From NCBI GenBank assembly GCA_023440825.1, contig JAEXRL010000030.1, positions 186,001 through 250,000 of the forward strand: a DNA stretch of 64,000 nt, read 5' to 3'. Shown here piece by piece: positions 44,030 to 52,863 of the stretch. Position numbers and translations under genes: made by a program. The notes beneath the pieces are model-generated. The model saw nothing but the letters and a program-made list of their open reading frames with translations. It was not told the DNA's origin and did no database searches. This DNA comes from Pseudomonadota bacterium. Lineage in GTDB: Bacteria; Pseudomonadota; Gammaproteobacteria; Burkholderiales; Burkholderiaceae_B. The first letter of the stretch is position 1. The number at the start of each line of letters is the position of its first letter.

Positions 44030-45370
44030 TTAATAAACACCTTGATGTTGCATGGCCGTAGCCACTTTAACAAACCCGGCGATATTAGCGCCATGCATAT
44101 AGTTGATGTAGTCACCATCTTCACCATAGTTCACGCAGTTTTCGTGGATGTCGCACATGATGGCATGTAGCTTTTGGTCTACTTGATCACGTGTCCAAGC
44201 CAGACGCTGACTACCTTGGCTCATTTCTAGACCGGATACCGCGACGCCACCTGCATTGCTGGCCTTACCTGGAGCGTAGAGAACGCGTGCTTGTGTAAAG
44301 GCATGTATCGCATCCAGAGTGCTAGGCATGTTTGCACCTTCCGCCACGCAAAGTACCCCATTACCAATCAGAGTGGCAGCGTCCTGACCGTCTAACTCGT
44401 TCTGGGTAGCGCAGGGTAAGGCCACGTCTACGGGTACGTGCCAAGGCCGTTTACCGGCGTCGTATTGCAAGCCCAATTTTTCAGCGTAGTCTTTGACTCG
44501 GCTACGATCTTGATTTTTGATGTGCATCAAGATAGCGAGTTTTTCATGGTTAAAGCCATCCGGATCGATAACAGTGCCATGCGAGTCGGAAATGGTGAGT
44601 ACTTTTGCGCCCAAGTGCAGGCATTTTTCGATCGCATACTGAGCGACGTTGCCGGAGCCGGAGACAGATACCTTCAGGCCGCTCATGGATAAGCCACGGC
44701 GCTTGAGCATTTCCTCAGCAAAGTAGACAGTGCCATAACCTGTTGCTTCAGGTCGTATCAGGCTGCCACCATAGCTTAGGTCTTTGCCTGTAAACACACA
44801 GCCGGCCTGATTAGATAGCTTTTTCATCATGCCAGCCATAAAGCCAACTTCTCGAGCCCCTACGCCTATATCGCCAGCAGGCACATCTGTGTCAGGGCCC
44901 AGGTGACGATAGAGTTCTAGCATCAGTGCCTGACAAAAACGCATGACTTCACCATCAGACTTCGCTTTTGGGTCAAAGTCTGAGCCACCTTTAGCGCCGC
45001 CCATGGGCAAGGTGGTGAGGGCATTTTTGAAGGTCTGCTCGAAAGCGAGAAATTTAAGGATGGACAGATTAACAGAAGGGTGAAAACGCATCCCGCCTTT
45101 GAAGGGGCCAATAGCATTGCTGTGCTGTATACGAAAGCCACGGTTCACTTGAGTTTTACCTTGGTCATCGACCCAGGAAATTCGGAACTGTATAGCGCGT
45201 TCGGGTTCGACCAGACGCTCTAGTAAAGCGTGATTGGCATATTCAGGATGTTTTTCGATAAACGGCCAAAGGCTCGTCATTACTTCGCGTACAGCTTGCA
45301 TAAACTCAGGCTGATGCGGATCACGGGCTTGGACTTTACCGAGGAATTGTTCTAATGAAAGTAGTTTCAT
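44030..45370 (-). CDS. gdhA: NADP-specific glutamate dehydrogenase
   Basis: A 446-residue enzyme converting 2-oxoglutarate and ammonia to glutamate. The catalytic region GPFKGGMRFHPSVNLSILKF and the PMGGAKGGSDFDPK loop with the active lysine are complete, as is the nucleotide-binding VSGSGNVAQYAIEK. Length matches the 447-residue NADP-dependent E. coli enzyme rather than shorter NAD forms. It stands alone, convergent with tctA and separated from rho by two hairpins. Confidence 0.96.
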   Translation of the reverse strand: MKLLSLEQFLGKVQARDPHQPEFMQAVREVMTSLWPFIEKHPEYANHALLERLVEPERAIQFRISWVDDQGKTQVNRGFRIQHSNAIGPFKGGMRFHPSVNLSILKFLAFEQTFKNALTTLPMGGAKGGSDFDPKAKSDGEVMRFCQALMLELYRHLGPDTDVPAGDIGVGAREVGFMAGMMKKLSNQAGCVFTGKDLSYGGSLIRPEATGYGTVYFAEEMLKRRGLSMSGLKVSVSGSGNVAQYAIEKCLHLGAKVLTISDSHGTVIDPDGFNHEKLAILMHIKNQDRSRVKDYAEKLGLQYDAGKRPWHVPVDVALPCATQNELDGQDAATLIGNGVLCVAEGANMPSTLDAIHAFTQARVLYAPGKASNAGGVAVSGLEMSQGSQRLAWTRDQVDQKLHAIMCDIHENCVNYGEDGDYINYMHGANIAGFVKVATAMQHQGVY

Positions 45371-45428
45371 TGTATTGCTCTGTCAGTGAAGACTGAGGAG
45401 GCGAACCAGGTCTCAGTAGTTTAAAACT

Positions 45429-45448
45429 CATGCCTTATGCAAGGCATG
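45429..45448 (-). terminator. Hairpin between rho and gdhA (distal)
   Basis: CATGCCTT and AAGGCATG form an 8-bp stem with a 4-base loop. On the minus strand it is followed by AG and TTTT, so it can stop transcription coming from rho before gdhA. Confidence 0.55.
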
Positions 45449-45474
45449 TAAGGTTTTACGGGCATCCAAGATAA

Positions 45475-45500
45475 GTAAGCCTCCCCTAGGGGAGGCTTAC
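45475..45500 (-). terminator. Hairpin directly downstream of rho
   Basis: A perfect 26-base palindrome: a 12-bp stem (GTAAGCCTCCCC with its complement) around TA, starting 11 bases past the rho stop. No T-run follows it, so it may be mainly a 3' end protector. Confidence 0.6.
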
Positions 45501-45511
45501 GAATGTCCGAT

Positions 45512-46768
45512 TTACTTTTTCATCATTTCAAAGAACTCTGAGTTGGTCTTTGTTGCCCGGATTTTGTCCAGTATAAATTCCATTGCTTCAGTTTCATCCA
45601 TGCCATGGACAAACTTGCGCAATACCCAGATCTTTTGTAGAAGATCTGGCTTGATCAGGAGCTCTTCTCTGCGGGTACCTGATTTGTTCAGGTTGATGGC
45701 TGGGTAAATTCGTTTCTCGGCAAGGCGACGCTCTAAGTGAATCTCAGAGTTACCTGTACCTTTAAATTCTTCATAGATCACTTCGTCCATACGGCTGCCA
45801 GTTTCGATTAGGGCTGTACCGATAATAGTGAGTGATCCGCCTTCTTCCAGGTTGCGAGCAGCACCAAAGAAGCGTTTGGGGCGTTGTAGGGCATTAGCAT
45901 CTACACCACCGGTTAATACTTTGCCCGAGGCCGGTACCACTGTGTTGTATGCACGGGCCAGACGTGTGATGGAGTCGAGCAGAATAACCACGTCTTTTTT
46001 CAGCTCAACCAAGCGCTTGGCTTTTTCTATGACCATTTCAGCCACTTGTACGTGCCGTGTTGCTGGCTCATCAAAGGTGGAAGCTACCACTTCGCCGCGC
46101 ACGGTGCGCTGCATTTCAGTGACCTCTTCTGGGCGCTCGTCAACGAGCAGAACAATCAGCGTTGCATCCGGGTTGTTGGCGGTGATGGCATGTGCAATAT
46201 GCTGCATCATCACTGTTTTACCGGATTTGGGGCTTGCCACGATCAGGCCGCGCTGTCCCTTACCGATAGGCGAAAAAATATCCAAGATACGGCCGGTGAT
46301 GTTTTCTTCGCTTTTTATATCGCGTTCCAACAGCATGGGCTGATCGGGATGCAAGGGAGTGAGGTTTTCAAACATGATGCGATGTTTGATCGCCTCGGGT
46401 TGCATACCGTTGACTTTATCGACTTTAACCAGAGCAAAGTAGCGCTCACCGTCTTTGGGAGTACGTACTTCACCTTCAATGGAGTCGCCTGTGTGCAGAT
46501 TAAAACGACGGATCTGGGAGGGCGAAATGTAGATATCGTCTGTGCTGGCCAGATACGAGGTTTCTGGCGAACGCAGAAAACCAAAGCCATCGGGCAAAAC
46601 CTCGAGCACACCGTCGCCGAAAATCTGCTCGCCTTTTTTGGCGTGCTTTTTCATGATGGCAAACATGAGTTCTTGCTTACGCAAGCGGTGTGCATTGTCG
46701 ATTTCCAGAGTGGCAGCCATTTCTAGCAGCTGCGAGACGTGCTGAGCTTTTAATTCGTTGAGGTGCAT
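45512..46768 (-). CDS. rho: Transcription termination factor Rho
   Basis: A 418-residue hexameric RNA helicase. The N-terminal domain and RNA-binding fold are intact (GDGVLEVLPDGFGFLRSPET, YISPSQIRRFNL), followed by the P-loop ASPKSGKTVMMQ, Walker B DVVILLDSITRLARAYN and the Q/R-loop segment. The start MHLNELKAQHVSQLLEMA is normal for the family. It lies 74 bases after trxA on the same strand, the usual trxA-rho arrangement. Confidence 0.97.
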   Translation of the reverse strand: MHLNELKAQHVSQLLEMAATLEIDNAHRLRKQELMFAIMKKHAKKGEQIFGDGVLEVLPDGFGFLRSPETSYLASTDDIYISPSQIRRFNLHTGDSIEGEVRTPKDGERYFALVKVDKVNGMQPEAIKHRIMFENLTPLHPDQPMLLERDIKSEENITGRILDIFSPIGKGQRGLIVASPKSGKTVMMQHIAHAITANNPDATLIVLLVDERPEEVTEMQRTVRGEVVASTFDEPATRHVQVAEMVIEKAKRLVELKKDVVILLDSITRLARAYNTVVPASGKVLTGGVDANALQRPKRFFGAARNLEEGGSLTIIGTALIETGSRMDEVIYEEFKGTGNSEIHLERRLAEKRIYPAINLNKSGTRREELLIKPDLLQKIWVLRKFVHGMDETEAMEFILDKIRATKTNSEFFEMMKK

Positions 46769-46797
46769 GAGAGGGGAAAGGTATTAGCCAGCAAATG

Positions 46798-46817
46798 GCG
46801 GGTCAGGGATGACCCGC
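46798..46817 (-). terminator. Hairpin between trxA and rho
   Basis: GCGGGTCA and TGACCCGC form an 8-bp stem with a 4-base loop. On the minus strand only CATTTGCT follows, so it is at most a partial terminator allowing read-through from trxA into rho. Confidence 0.45.
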
Positions 46818-46842
46818 GCGATTAGCGATTAATCAGAAAAGG

Positions 46843-47169
46843 TTACAGGGCATTGTCGAGAAATGCGCTTAGCTGTGATTTAGACATGGCGCCTACTTTG
46901 GTTTCTGTAACTTTGCCGTCTTTGAACAGCATAAGAGTAGGGATACCGCGCACACCGAATTTGGCCGAAGCCTCGGGATTATCATCGACGTTGACTTTAG
47001 CTATGATAACACGGCCTTGGTACTGTTCGGCAGCTTCATCAAGCAAAGGCGCAATCATTTTGCACGGACCACACCAAGGGGCCCAGTAATCGACCAGCAC
47101 AGGCAGATCGGCTTTGAGGACATCGTTCTCGAAAGAACTGTCAGTAACGTGTTTAATGGAATTGCTCAT
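46843..47169 (-). CDS. trxA: Thioredoxin 1
   Basis: A 108-residue thioredoxin with the active site W-C33-G-P-C36 in WAPWCGPCKMIAP, the conserved FGVRGIPTLMLFKDG segment with its cis-proline, and the normal length. It reduces cytoplasmic disulfides. It is transcribed towards rho and divergently from parE. Confidence 0.97.
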   Translation of the reverse strand: MSNSIKHVTDSSFENDVLKADLPVLVDYWAPWCGPCKMIAPLLDEAAEQYQGRVIIAKVNVDDNPEASAKFGVRGIPTLMLFKDGKVTETKVGAMSKSQLSAFLDNAL

Positions 47170-47402
47170 GGCAGTAGACTAAAGGTTAATAAATCTATAC
47201 AAAAACTATACGTGGGGTGCGGCCCGAGCACAATGTTCTATGGTCTTTATGATTGGTCGTGTTGCCAATTTTTGACAGGATACCATTGTTACAGGGTGAT
47301 GTGGAGTGCTATGCAGGACTTTAGTGCACCATAAACCGTTTCCACCTTTGCTTGGCTAATCGTAGAATAGCCGTTTCTGAACGCTGTCTTAATGGGATTA
47401 CT

Positions 47403-49364
47403 TTGTCTACTTCACGCTACGACGAATCATCTATACGAGTCCTAAAGGGTCTGGAGCCTGTCCGCCAGCGCCCTGGCATGTACACCCGTACCGATAATCC
47501 TTTGCATATTGTGCAAGAGGTCATTGACAACGCTGCTGACGAGGCGCTGGCTGGTTTTGCGCGTACCTTGACTGTGACTGTGCTGGCCGATGGTGGCATA
47601 GAGGTCGAGGACGATGGTCGCGGCATTCCAGTGGGCATACACCCTGAGGAACATGCCCCGGTGGTCGAGCTAGTGTTCAGTCGCTTGCATGCAGGGGGCA
47701 AATTCGACAAGGCCGATGGAGGCGCGTATGCGTTTTCTGGGGGCTTGCACGGGGTGGGGGTATCTGTCACCAATGCATTGTCTACCCGTCTGGAGGTCAC
47801 CATCTGGCGTGATGCTCAGGCACATGATATTGCCTTTGAAGGCGGTGAGCTGGTTCAGCCCTTAGCGGTTACCGGGTCGGTGGGCAAGCGCCGCACAGGT
47901 ACGCGTGTGCGTGTGTGGCCAGATGCCAAATACTTTGATTCGGCACAAATACCCATGGCCCAGTTGGCTCAGGTGCTGCGTAGCAAGGCTGTGCTGCTGA
48001 GCGGCGTCACGGTGGTGTTGATCAATCGCAAAACCGGGCAGGAGCAAACCTGGCGCTATGAAGATGGCCTGCGTGGTTATCTTGAGCAGGAGTTGGAGGG
48101 CGCTGAGTTATTTATTCCGCTGTTTGAAGGGCAGCAGTATGCGCAAGCCGATGACGATAACTACTCGCCCGGTGAGGGGGCGCATTGGGTTGTGGCCTGG
48201 ACGCTTGAGGGCAGTGTTGTGCGCGAGTCATATGTAAACCTGATTCCCACCAGTGCGGGCGGTACCCATGAAGCGGGCTTGCGCGATGGCTTGTTTACGG
48301 CGGTGCGTAACTTTGCCGAGTTGCACAGCCTCATTCCCAAGGGCGTTAAAATCTTGCCTGAGGATGTTTTTGCGCGGGCAAGTTTTGTATTGTCGGCCAA
48401 GGTCTTGGATCCACAGTTTCAGGGGCAGATCAAAGAGCGTTTGAATAGCCGTGATGCTGTGCGTCTAGTAAGCGCTTATTCGCGCAACGCTCTGGAACTT
48501 TACCTGCATGCAAACGTTGAGCAGGGCAAGAAGTTGGCTGAGATTGCCATTCGTCAGGCTCAAGCACGTGCGCGGTCGGCACAGCGCGTAGAAAAACGAA
48601 AAAGCTCGGGCGTGGCGGTGTTGCCAGGCAAGCTCACCGACTGTGAATCCCACGATATAAATCGTACCGAACTGTTTTTGGTCGAAGGCGATTCGGCGGG
48701 TGGTTCCGCTAAAATGGGCCGCGACAAAGAATTCCAGGCGATCCTGCCCTTGCGCGGCAAGGTTTTAAACTCTTGGGAAGTTGATCGTGATCGCCTGTTT
48801 GCCAATCAGGAAATTCATGATATTTCGGTCGCTATAGGCGTGGACCCTCATGCCGCAGATAGTAATCCGGATTTAAGCGGCCTACGTTATGGGCGTATTT
48901 GTATTTTGTCAGATGCTGACGTAGACGGATCACATATTCAGGTGTTATTGCTGACTTTGTTTTTCCGTCATTTTCCTAAGCTTATTGAAGCCGGACATAT
49001 TTACGTGGCTCGCCCGCCATTGTTCCGGGTCGATATCCCGGCGGCAGGCAAGCGCGTGGCTCGTAAGCTGTATTGTCTGGATCAGGGTGAGTTAGATGCT
49101 GTGCTGGAGCGCGTGTCGGCTGAGTCCATACGTATGGAATCAGTAAGTATCAGCCGCTTTAAAGGCTTGGGTGAAATGAGCGCCGAGCAACTTTGGGACA
49201 CCACCATGAACCCGGACACGCGACGCTTATTACCCGTTTCCTGGGGGGCGCAGGGTATGGGTCCCACGGTGGATATGTTCACCATGCTGATGGGTAAAGG
49301 CGAAGCAGCACAGCGACGTAGCTGGCTGGAAGAAAAAGGTAATCTGGCTGATGTGGACGTCTAG
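47403..49364 (+). CDS. parE: DNA topoisomerase IV subunit B
   Basis: A 653-residue GyrB/ParE family ATPase subunit of topoisomerase IV, which decatenates chromosomes. The GHKL ATP site is present (EVIDNAADEALAG, VEDDGRGIPVGIHPE, SGGLHGVGVSVTNAL), as is the TOPRIM region (ELFLVEGDSAGGSAKMGRDK, ILSDADVDGSHI). The start is uncertain. The frame opens at a TTG at 47352, but a TTG at 47403 gives MSTSRYDESSIRVLKG, which matches the usual ParE start and has GGGA at suitable spacing. It is ParE rather than GyrB by length, lacking the GyrB insertion, and by its pairing with parC 18 bases later. Confidence 0.93.
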   Translation: MSTSRYDESSIRVLKGLEPVRQRPGMYTRTDNPLHIVQEVIDNAADEALAGFARTLTVTVLADGGIEVEDDGRGIPVGIHPEEHAPVVELVFSRLHAGGKFDKADGGAYAFSGGLHGVGVSVTNALSTRLEVTIWRDAQAHDIAFEGGELVQPLAVTGSVGKRRTGTRVRVWPDAKYFDSAQIPMAQLAQVLRSKAVLLSGVTVVLINRKTGQEQTWRYEDGLRGYLEQELEGAELFIPLFEGQQYAQADDDNYSPGEGAHWVVAWTLEGSVVRESYVNLIPTSAGGTHEAGLRDGLFTAVRNFAELHSLIPKGVKILPEDVFARASFVLSAKVLDPQFQGQIKERLNSRDAVRLVSAYSRNALELYLHANVEQGKKLAEIAIRQAQARARSAQRVEKRKSSGVAVLPGKLTDCESHDINRTELFLVEGDSAGGSAKMGRDKEFQAILPLRGKVLNSWEVDRDRLFANQEIHDISVAIGVDPHAADSNPDLSGLRYGRICILSDADVDGSHIQVLLLTLFFRHFPKLIEAGHIYVARPPLFRVDIPAAGKRVARKLYCLDQGELDAVLERVSAESIRMESVSISRFKGLGEMSAEQLWDTTMNPDTRRLLPVSWGAQGMGPTVDMFTMLMGKGEAAQRRSWLEEKGNLADVDV

Positions 49365-49382
49365 GAAAAGCGAGCAACTTAA

Positions 49383-51698
49383 ATGACTATAGATAGTATG
49401 GACGGTAATTTATTTGATGCGCAGGGCGATGACGCGCTGACACTGGCGAGCTATGCAGAGCAGGCTTATCTTGATTACGCCGTATCAGTGGTGCGTGGCC
49501 GGGCCTTGCCTGACCTGACCGATGGGCAAAAGCCGGTGCAGCGCCGTATTCTTTATGCCATGCAAGCAATGGGCTTGGGGCCTAGCGCCAAGCCAGTTAA
49601 GTCTGCTCGGGTGGTGGGGGATGTGCTGGGTAAATATCATCCTCACGGTGACCAAGCTGCATACGATGCCATGGTGCGTATGGCGCAAGACTTCGTGTTG
49701 CGCTATCCCTTAGTAGATGGTCAGGGTAATTTTGGCTCGCGCGATGGTGATAATGCGGCGGCCATGAGGTATACGGAAGCGCGCTTAACGCCTTTCTCGC
49801 GTTTGCTGCTTGATGAGCTGGATGAAGGTACGGTTGATTTCATCCCTAATTACGATGGTAGCCAGAAAGAGCCGGTCACTCTTCCCGCGCGCTTGCCTAT
49901 TATGTTGCTCAATGGCGCATCGGGTATTGCCGTGGGGATGGCGACTGAGATTCCCTCGCATAATCTGAATGAAGTGGCCAAAGCGTGTGTTGCCTTGTTG
50001 CGCGATCCTAAGCTGTCTGACGAGGAGCTGTATCAGTTAATACCAGGGCCAGATTTTGCGGGAGGCGGGCAGATTATTTCCACGCCGGACGAAATTGCGC
50101 AAATTTATGCTCAGGGACGAGGATCGATTAAAGCGCGCGCACGTTGGACCTTCGAGGAAATGGCACGTGGGCAGTGGCAATTGGTGATCCATGAATTACC
50201 TCCCGGCACCTCTTCGCAGAAAATTCTGGAGGAGATCGAAGAGCGCACCAATCCTAAGATTAAGGGCGGCAAGAAAACCCTGTCTGCCGAGCAGCAGCAA
50301 ACCAAGGCCTTAATGTTAAGTTTGCTGGATGCCGTGCGCGATGAGTCAGGTAAACAAGCGCCGGTACGTTTGGTGTTTGAACCCAAGTCCAGTCGTATTG
50401 ATCGAGACGAGTTCGTCAATACGCTCTTGGCTCAGACTAGCCTGGAAGGTAATGTAGCGATTAACTTGGTTTGCATCGACATAGATAGCCGTCCTGGCCA
50501 GCGTTCGCTGCGAGACGTGCTGTCTCAGTGGTTACAGTTCCGCAGTGATACGATGTTGCGGCGAACGCGCTTTAGGTTGGATAAGGTCAGTGATCGCATC
50601 CATGTGCTGGAAGGGCGCATGGTGGTGTATTTGAATGTGGACGAGGTCATTCAGACCATACGCGAGTCCGATGAGCCAAAAGTGGCCTTGATGGAGCGCT
50701 TTGAATTATCGGAGCGTCAGGCCGAAGACATTTTGGAAATGCGCTTGCGGCAATTAGCGCGTTTGGAAGGCTTTAAAATTGAAAAAGAGCTGGATGAACG
50801 GCGTCAAGAGCAGGCAGGCTTGCAAGAGTTGCTCGACAACCCCAAAGTGTTCAAGCGTTTGATGATCAAAGAGATTGAGGCCGATGCCAAAACGTATGGC
50901 GATGACAGGCGCACCTTGATTGAGGCGGCCGAACGGGCCGTGCTGGAAACGCGCGTGCTTGATGAGCCTGTGACAGTTATTGTGTCGCGCAAAGGCTGGT
51001 TGCGCTGTCGTCAGGGGCATGGCCATGATGCCGGCCAGTTCACCTTTAAGTCAGGCGATGGCCTTTACGATGCCATAGAATGTCGCAGTGTTAGTGATCT
51101 TGTGGCCATAGGTGCTGATGGTCGGGTATATACCGTGCCCGTGGCCAACCTGCCTTCTGCCAGGGGTGACGGGCAGCCTATTACAGCCATGGTAGATACC
51201 AGTCAGGGAGCAGCCATTGTGCATATGTTGGCCAGTGCTCCTGAGCAAAAGTATTTGTTTGCAAGCAGCGATGGATATGGGTTTACAGCCAGCCATAAAG
51301 ATCTACTCACGCGTCAGCGCGCGGGTAAGCAGTATTTAACAGTGCCCGAAAAGGTGACGATGTTAAAACCGCTATTACTGCAGCCGGATGACCAATATGT
51401 TGCCTTGCTCAGTGCCAAAGGACGTTTCCTGGTCGTTGATTTGAGTGAGCTGAGAAACCTGCCCTCTGGCGGCCGTGGCACGATACTCATGGGCCTGGAT
51501 GAGGGGGATAGTTTGGCGCAGTATGCGGCAGGTTCAGATCAGGGGATTCAGGTCAGTGGCGTCTATCGTCGTAAAGACACTGTGCTCACTCTGGGCTATG
51601 AAGACCTCTCCGAGTACGCGGGTAAACGAGCTCGTAAAGGTAAATCCCTGGGGCTCAAGCTGAACGAGCCAGTGCTACAGCGCTGGCGTGCCGACTAG
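49383..51698 (+). CDS. parC: DNA topoisomerase IV subunit A
   Basis: A 771-residue subunit carrying the catalytic tyrosine Y130 (AAAMRYTEARL). The breakage-reunion domain is intact (YAVSVVRGRALPDLTDGQKP, KYHPHGDQAAYD), followed by a coiled coil with the ERQAEDILEMRLRQLARLEG hinge and a ParC-type C-terminal beta pinwheel. The QPLKS-like GyrA box is not seen, supporting ParC. The residue aligned with E. coli ParC Ser80 is Q91 and with Glu84 is D95, positions linked to quinolone response in other species. Confidence 0.95.
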   Translation: MTIDSMDGNLFDAQGDDALTLASYAEQAYLDYAVSVVRGRALPDLTDGQKPVQRRILYAMQAMGLGPSAKPVKSARVVGDVLGKYHPHGDQAAYDAMVRMAQDFVLRYPLVDGQGNFGSRDGDNAAAMRYTEARLTPFSRLLLDELDEGTVDFIPNYDGSQKEPVTLPARLPIMLLNGASGIAVGMATEIPSHNLNEVAKACVALLRDPKLSDEELYQLIPGPDFAGGGQIISTPDEIAQIYAQGRGSIKARARWTFEEMARGQWQLVIHELPPGTSSQKILEEIEERTNPKIKGGKKTLSAEQQQTKALMLSLLDAVRDESGKQAPVRLVFEPKSSRIDRDEFVNTLLAQTSLEGNVAINLVCIDIDSRPGQRSLRDVLSQWLQFRSDTMLRRTRFRLDKVSDRIHVLEGRMVVYLNVDEVIQTIRESDEPKVALMERFELSERQAEDILEMRLRQLARLEGFKIEKELDERRQEQAGLQELLDNPKVFKRLMIKEIEADAKTYGDDRRTLIEAAERAVLETRVLDEPVTVIVSRKGWLRCRQGHGHDAGQFTFKSGDGLYDAIECRSVSDLVAIGADGRVYTVPVANLPSARGDGQPITAMVDTSQGAAIVHMLASAPEQKYLFASSDGYGFTASHKDLLTRQRAGKQYLTVPEKVTMLKPLLLQPDDQYVALLSAKGRFLVVDLSELRNLPSGGRGTILMGLDEGDSLAQYAAGSDQGIQVSGVYRRKDTVLTLGYEDLSEYAGKRARKGKSLGLKLNEPVLQRWRAD

Positions 51699-51783
51699 GT
51701 AGGTGTTTTGAGGTCAAGCCGCGCTTTGTGCGTTAAGCGCTTTACAATGCTGTATTTTATTGATTGCTAATTGAGTGGTGGAC

Positions 51784-52818
51784 ATGAGTTTTAAGGTAAC
51801 TGTACAGCCTAGTGGGCATCAGTTTGAGGTGCAGGCAGATCAGACGGTACTGGATGCTGCACTGGATGCGGGCATTGTACTGCCCTATAGCTGCCGTAAT
51901 GGCACCTGTTCCAGTTGTCGCGGCAAGGTGTTGGAAGGCGAGGTGGATGCAGGCAGGGCACCAGAGCTAGTGCTGAGCCCAGATGAGCGCGAGCAGGGGT
52001 TCACCCTTTTCTGTCAGGCCAAACCGTGCTCTGATTTGCAGATTGAAGCCCATGAAGTCCGCATGGCGACAGACATTCAGATACGTAAAATGCCTTCACG
52101 TGTCATCGGGATGGAAAAGCTGAGCGATGATGTCATGGTATTGCGTTTACAGCTCCCCACTTCTGAGCCGTTCCGTTATTACCCCGGGCAGTATTTAGAG
52201 TTCATTCTTAAAGACGGGAGTCGTCGTAGCTACTCCATGGCAACGCCGCCGCGTGAAGACAACCAGGTTGAGTTGCACCTGCGTCATATGCCTGGTGGCT
52301 TGTTTACTGACCACGCTTTTGGTGTGGGTGCCACTGCCATGAAAGAGCGGGAAATTATCCGTGTGGAAGCCCCGCTAGGGTCTTTCTTTCTACGCGAGGA
52401 AAGCACCGCGCCCATTATTTTCTTGGCCAGCGGAACCGGTTTCGCCCCGGTTAAAGCGCTGATTATGCGCTTGCAACAAACCGGTAGCACGCGTCCTTGC
52501 GTACTGTACTGGGGTGGGCGCCGTCCGGGGGATTTGTACGATCTGGCCAGTGTAGAGCAATGGCTCAAAGACATGCCTAATCTACGCTTTGTCCCGGTGA
52601 TCTCCGAAGCCTTGCCCGAAGATAACTGGCAGGGGCGCACAGGATTTGTGCATCATGCCGTGATGCAAGATCACCCAGACCTTTCGGATTGGCAAGTGTA
52701 TGCGTGTGGTGCACCGGTGATGGTCGAGTCAGCTCGTAAAGATTTTGTTGCGCAGTGTGGGCTGGATGAGCAGGCGTATTTTGCGGACGCATTTACCTCA
52801 TTGGCTGATCAGTCTTGA
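51784..52818 (+). CDS. 2Fe-2S/flavin oxidoreductase (CDP-6-deoxy-glucoseen reductase-like)
   Basis: A 344-residue fusion of a plant-type ferredoxin and a ferredoxin-NADP reductase module. The 2Fe-2S ligands are C37, C42, C45 and C77 (YSCRNGTCSSCRG and LFCQAKP). The flavin-binding RSYSMA and NAD(P)-binding FLASGTGFAPVKALIMRL motifs follow, and the ending CGAPVMVESAR is typical. This architecture is shared by AscD/RfbI-type reductases and by reductase components of oxygenases. No sugar-nucleotide or oxygenase genes are nearby, so its partner is unknown. The ATG at 51784 was preferred over a GTG three codons upstream. Confidence 0.85.
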   Translation: MSFKVTVQPSGHQFEVQADQTVLDAALDAGIVLPYSCRNGTCSSCRGKVLEGEVDAGRAPELVLSPDEREQGFTLFCQAKPCSDLQIEAHEVRMATDIQIRKMPSRVIGMEKLSDDVMVLRLQLPTSEPFRYYPGQYLEFILKDGSRRSYSMATPPREDNQVELHLRHMPGGLFTDHAFGVGATAMKEREIIRVEAPLGSFFLREESTAPIIFLASGTGFAPVKALIMRLQQTGSTRPCVLYWGGRRPGDLYDLASVEQWLKDMPNLRFVPVISEALPEDNWQGRTGFVHHAVMQDHPDLSDWQVYACGAPVMVESARKDFVAQCGLDEQAYFADAFTSLADQS

Positions 52819-52863
52819 TAGGAAGAGCCACTGCATGAGGACACGGCAACTGGAAAACACGAT

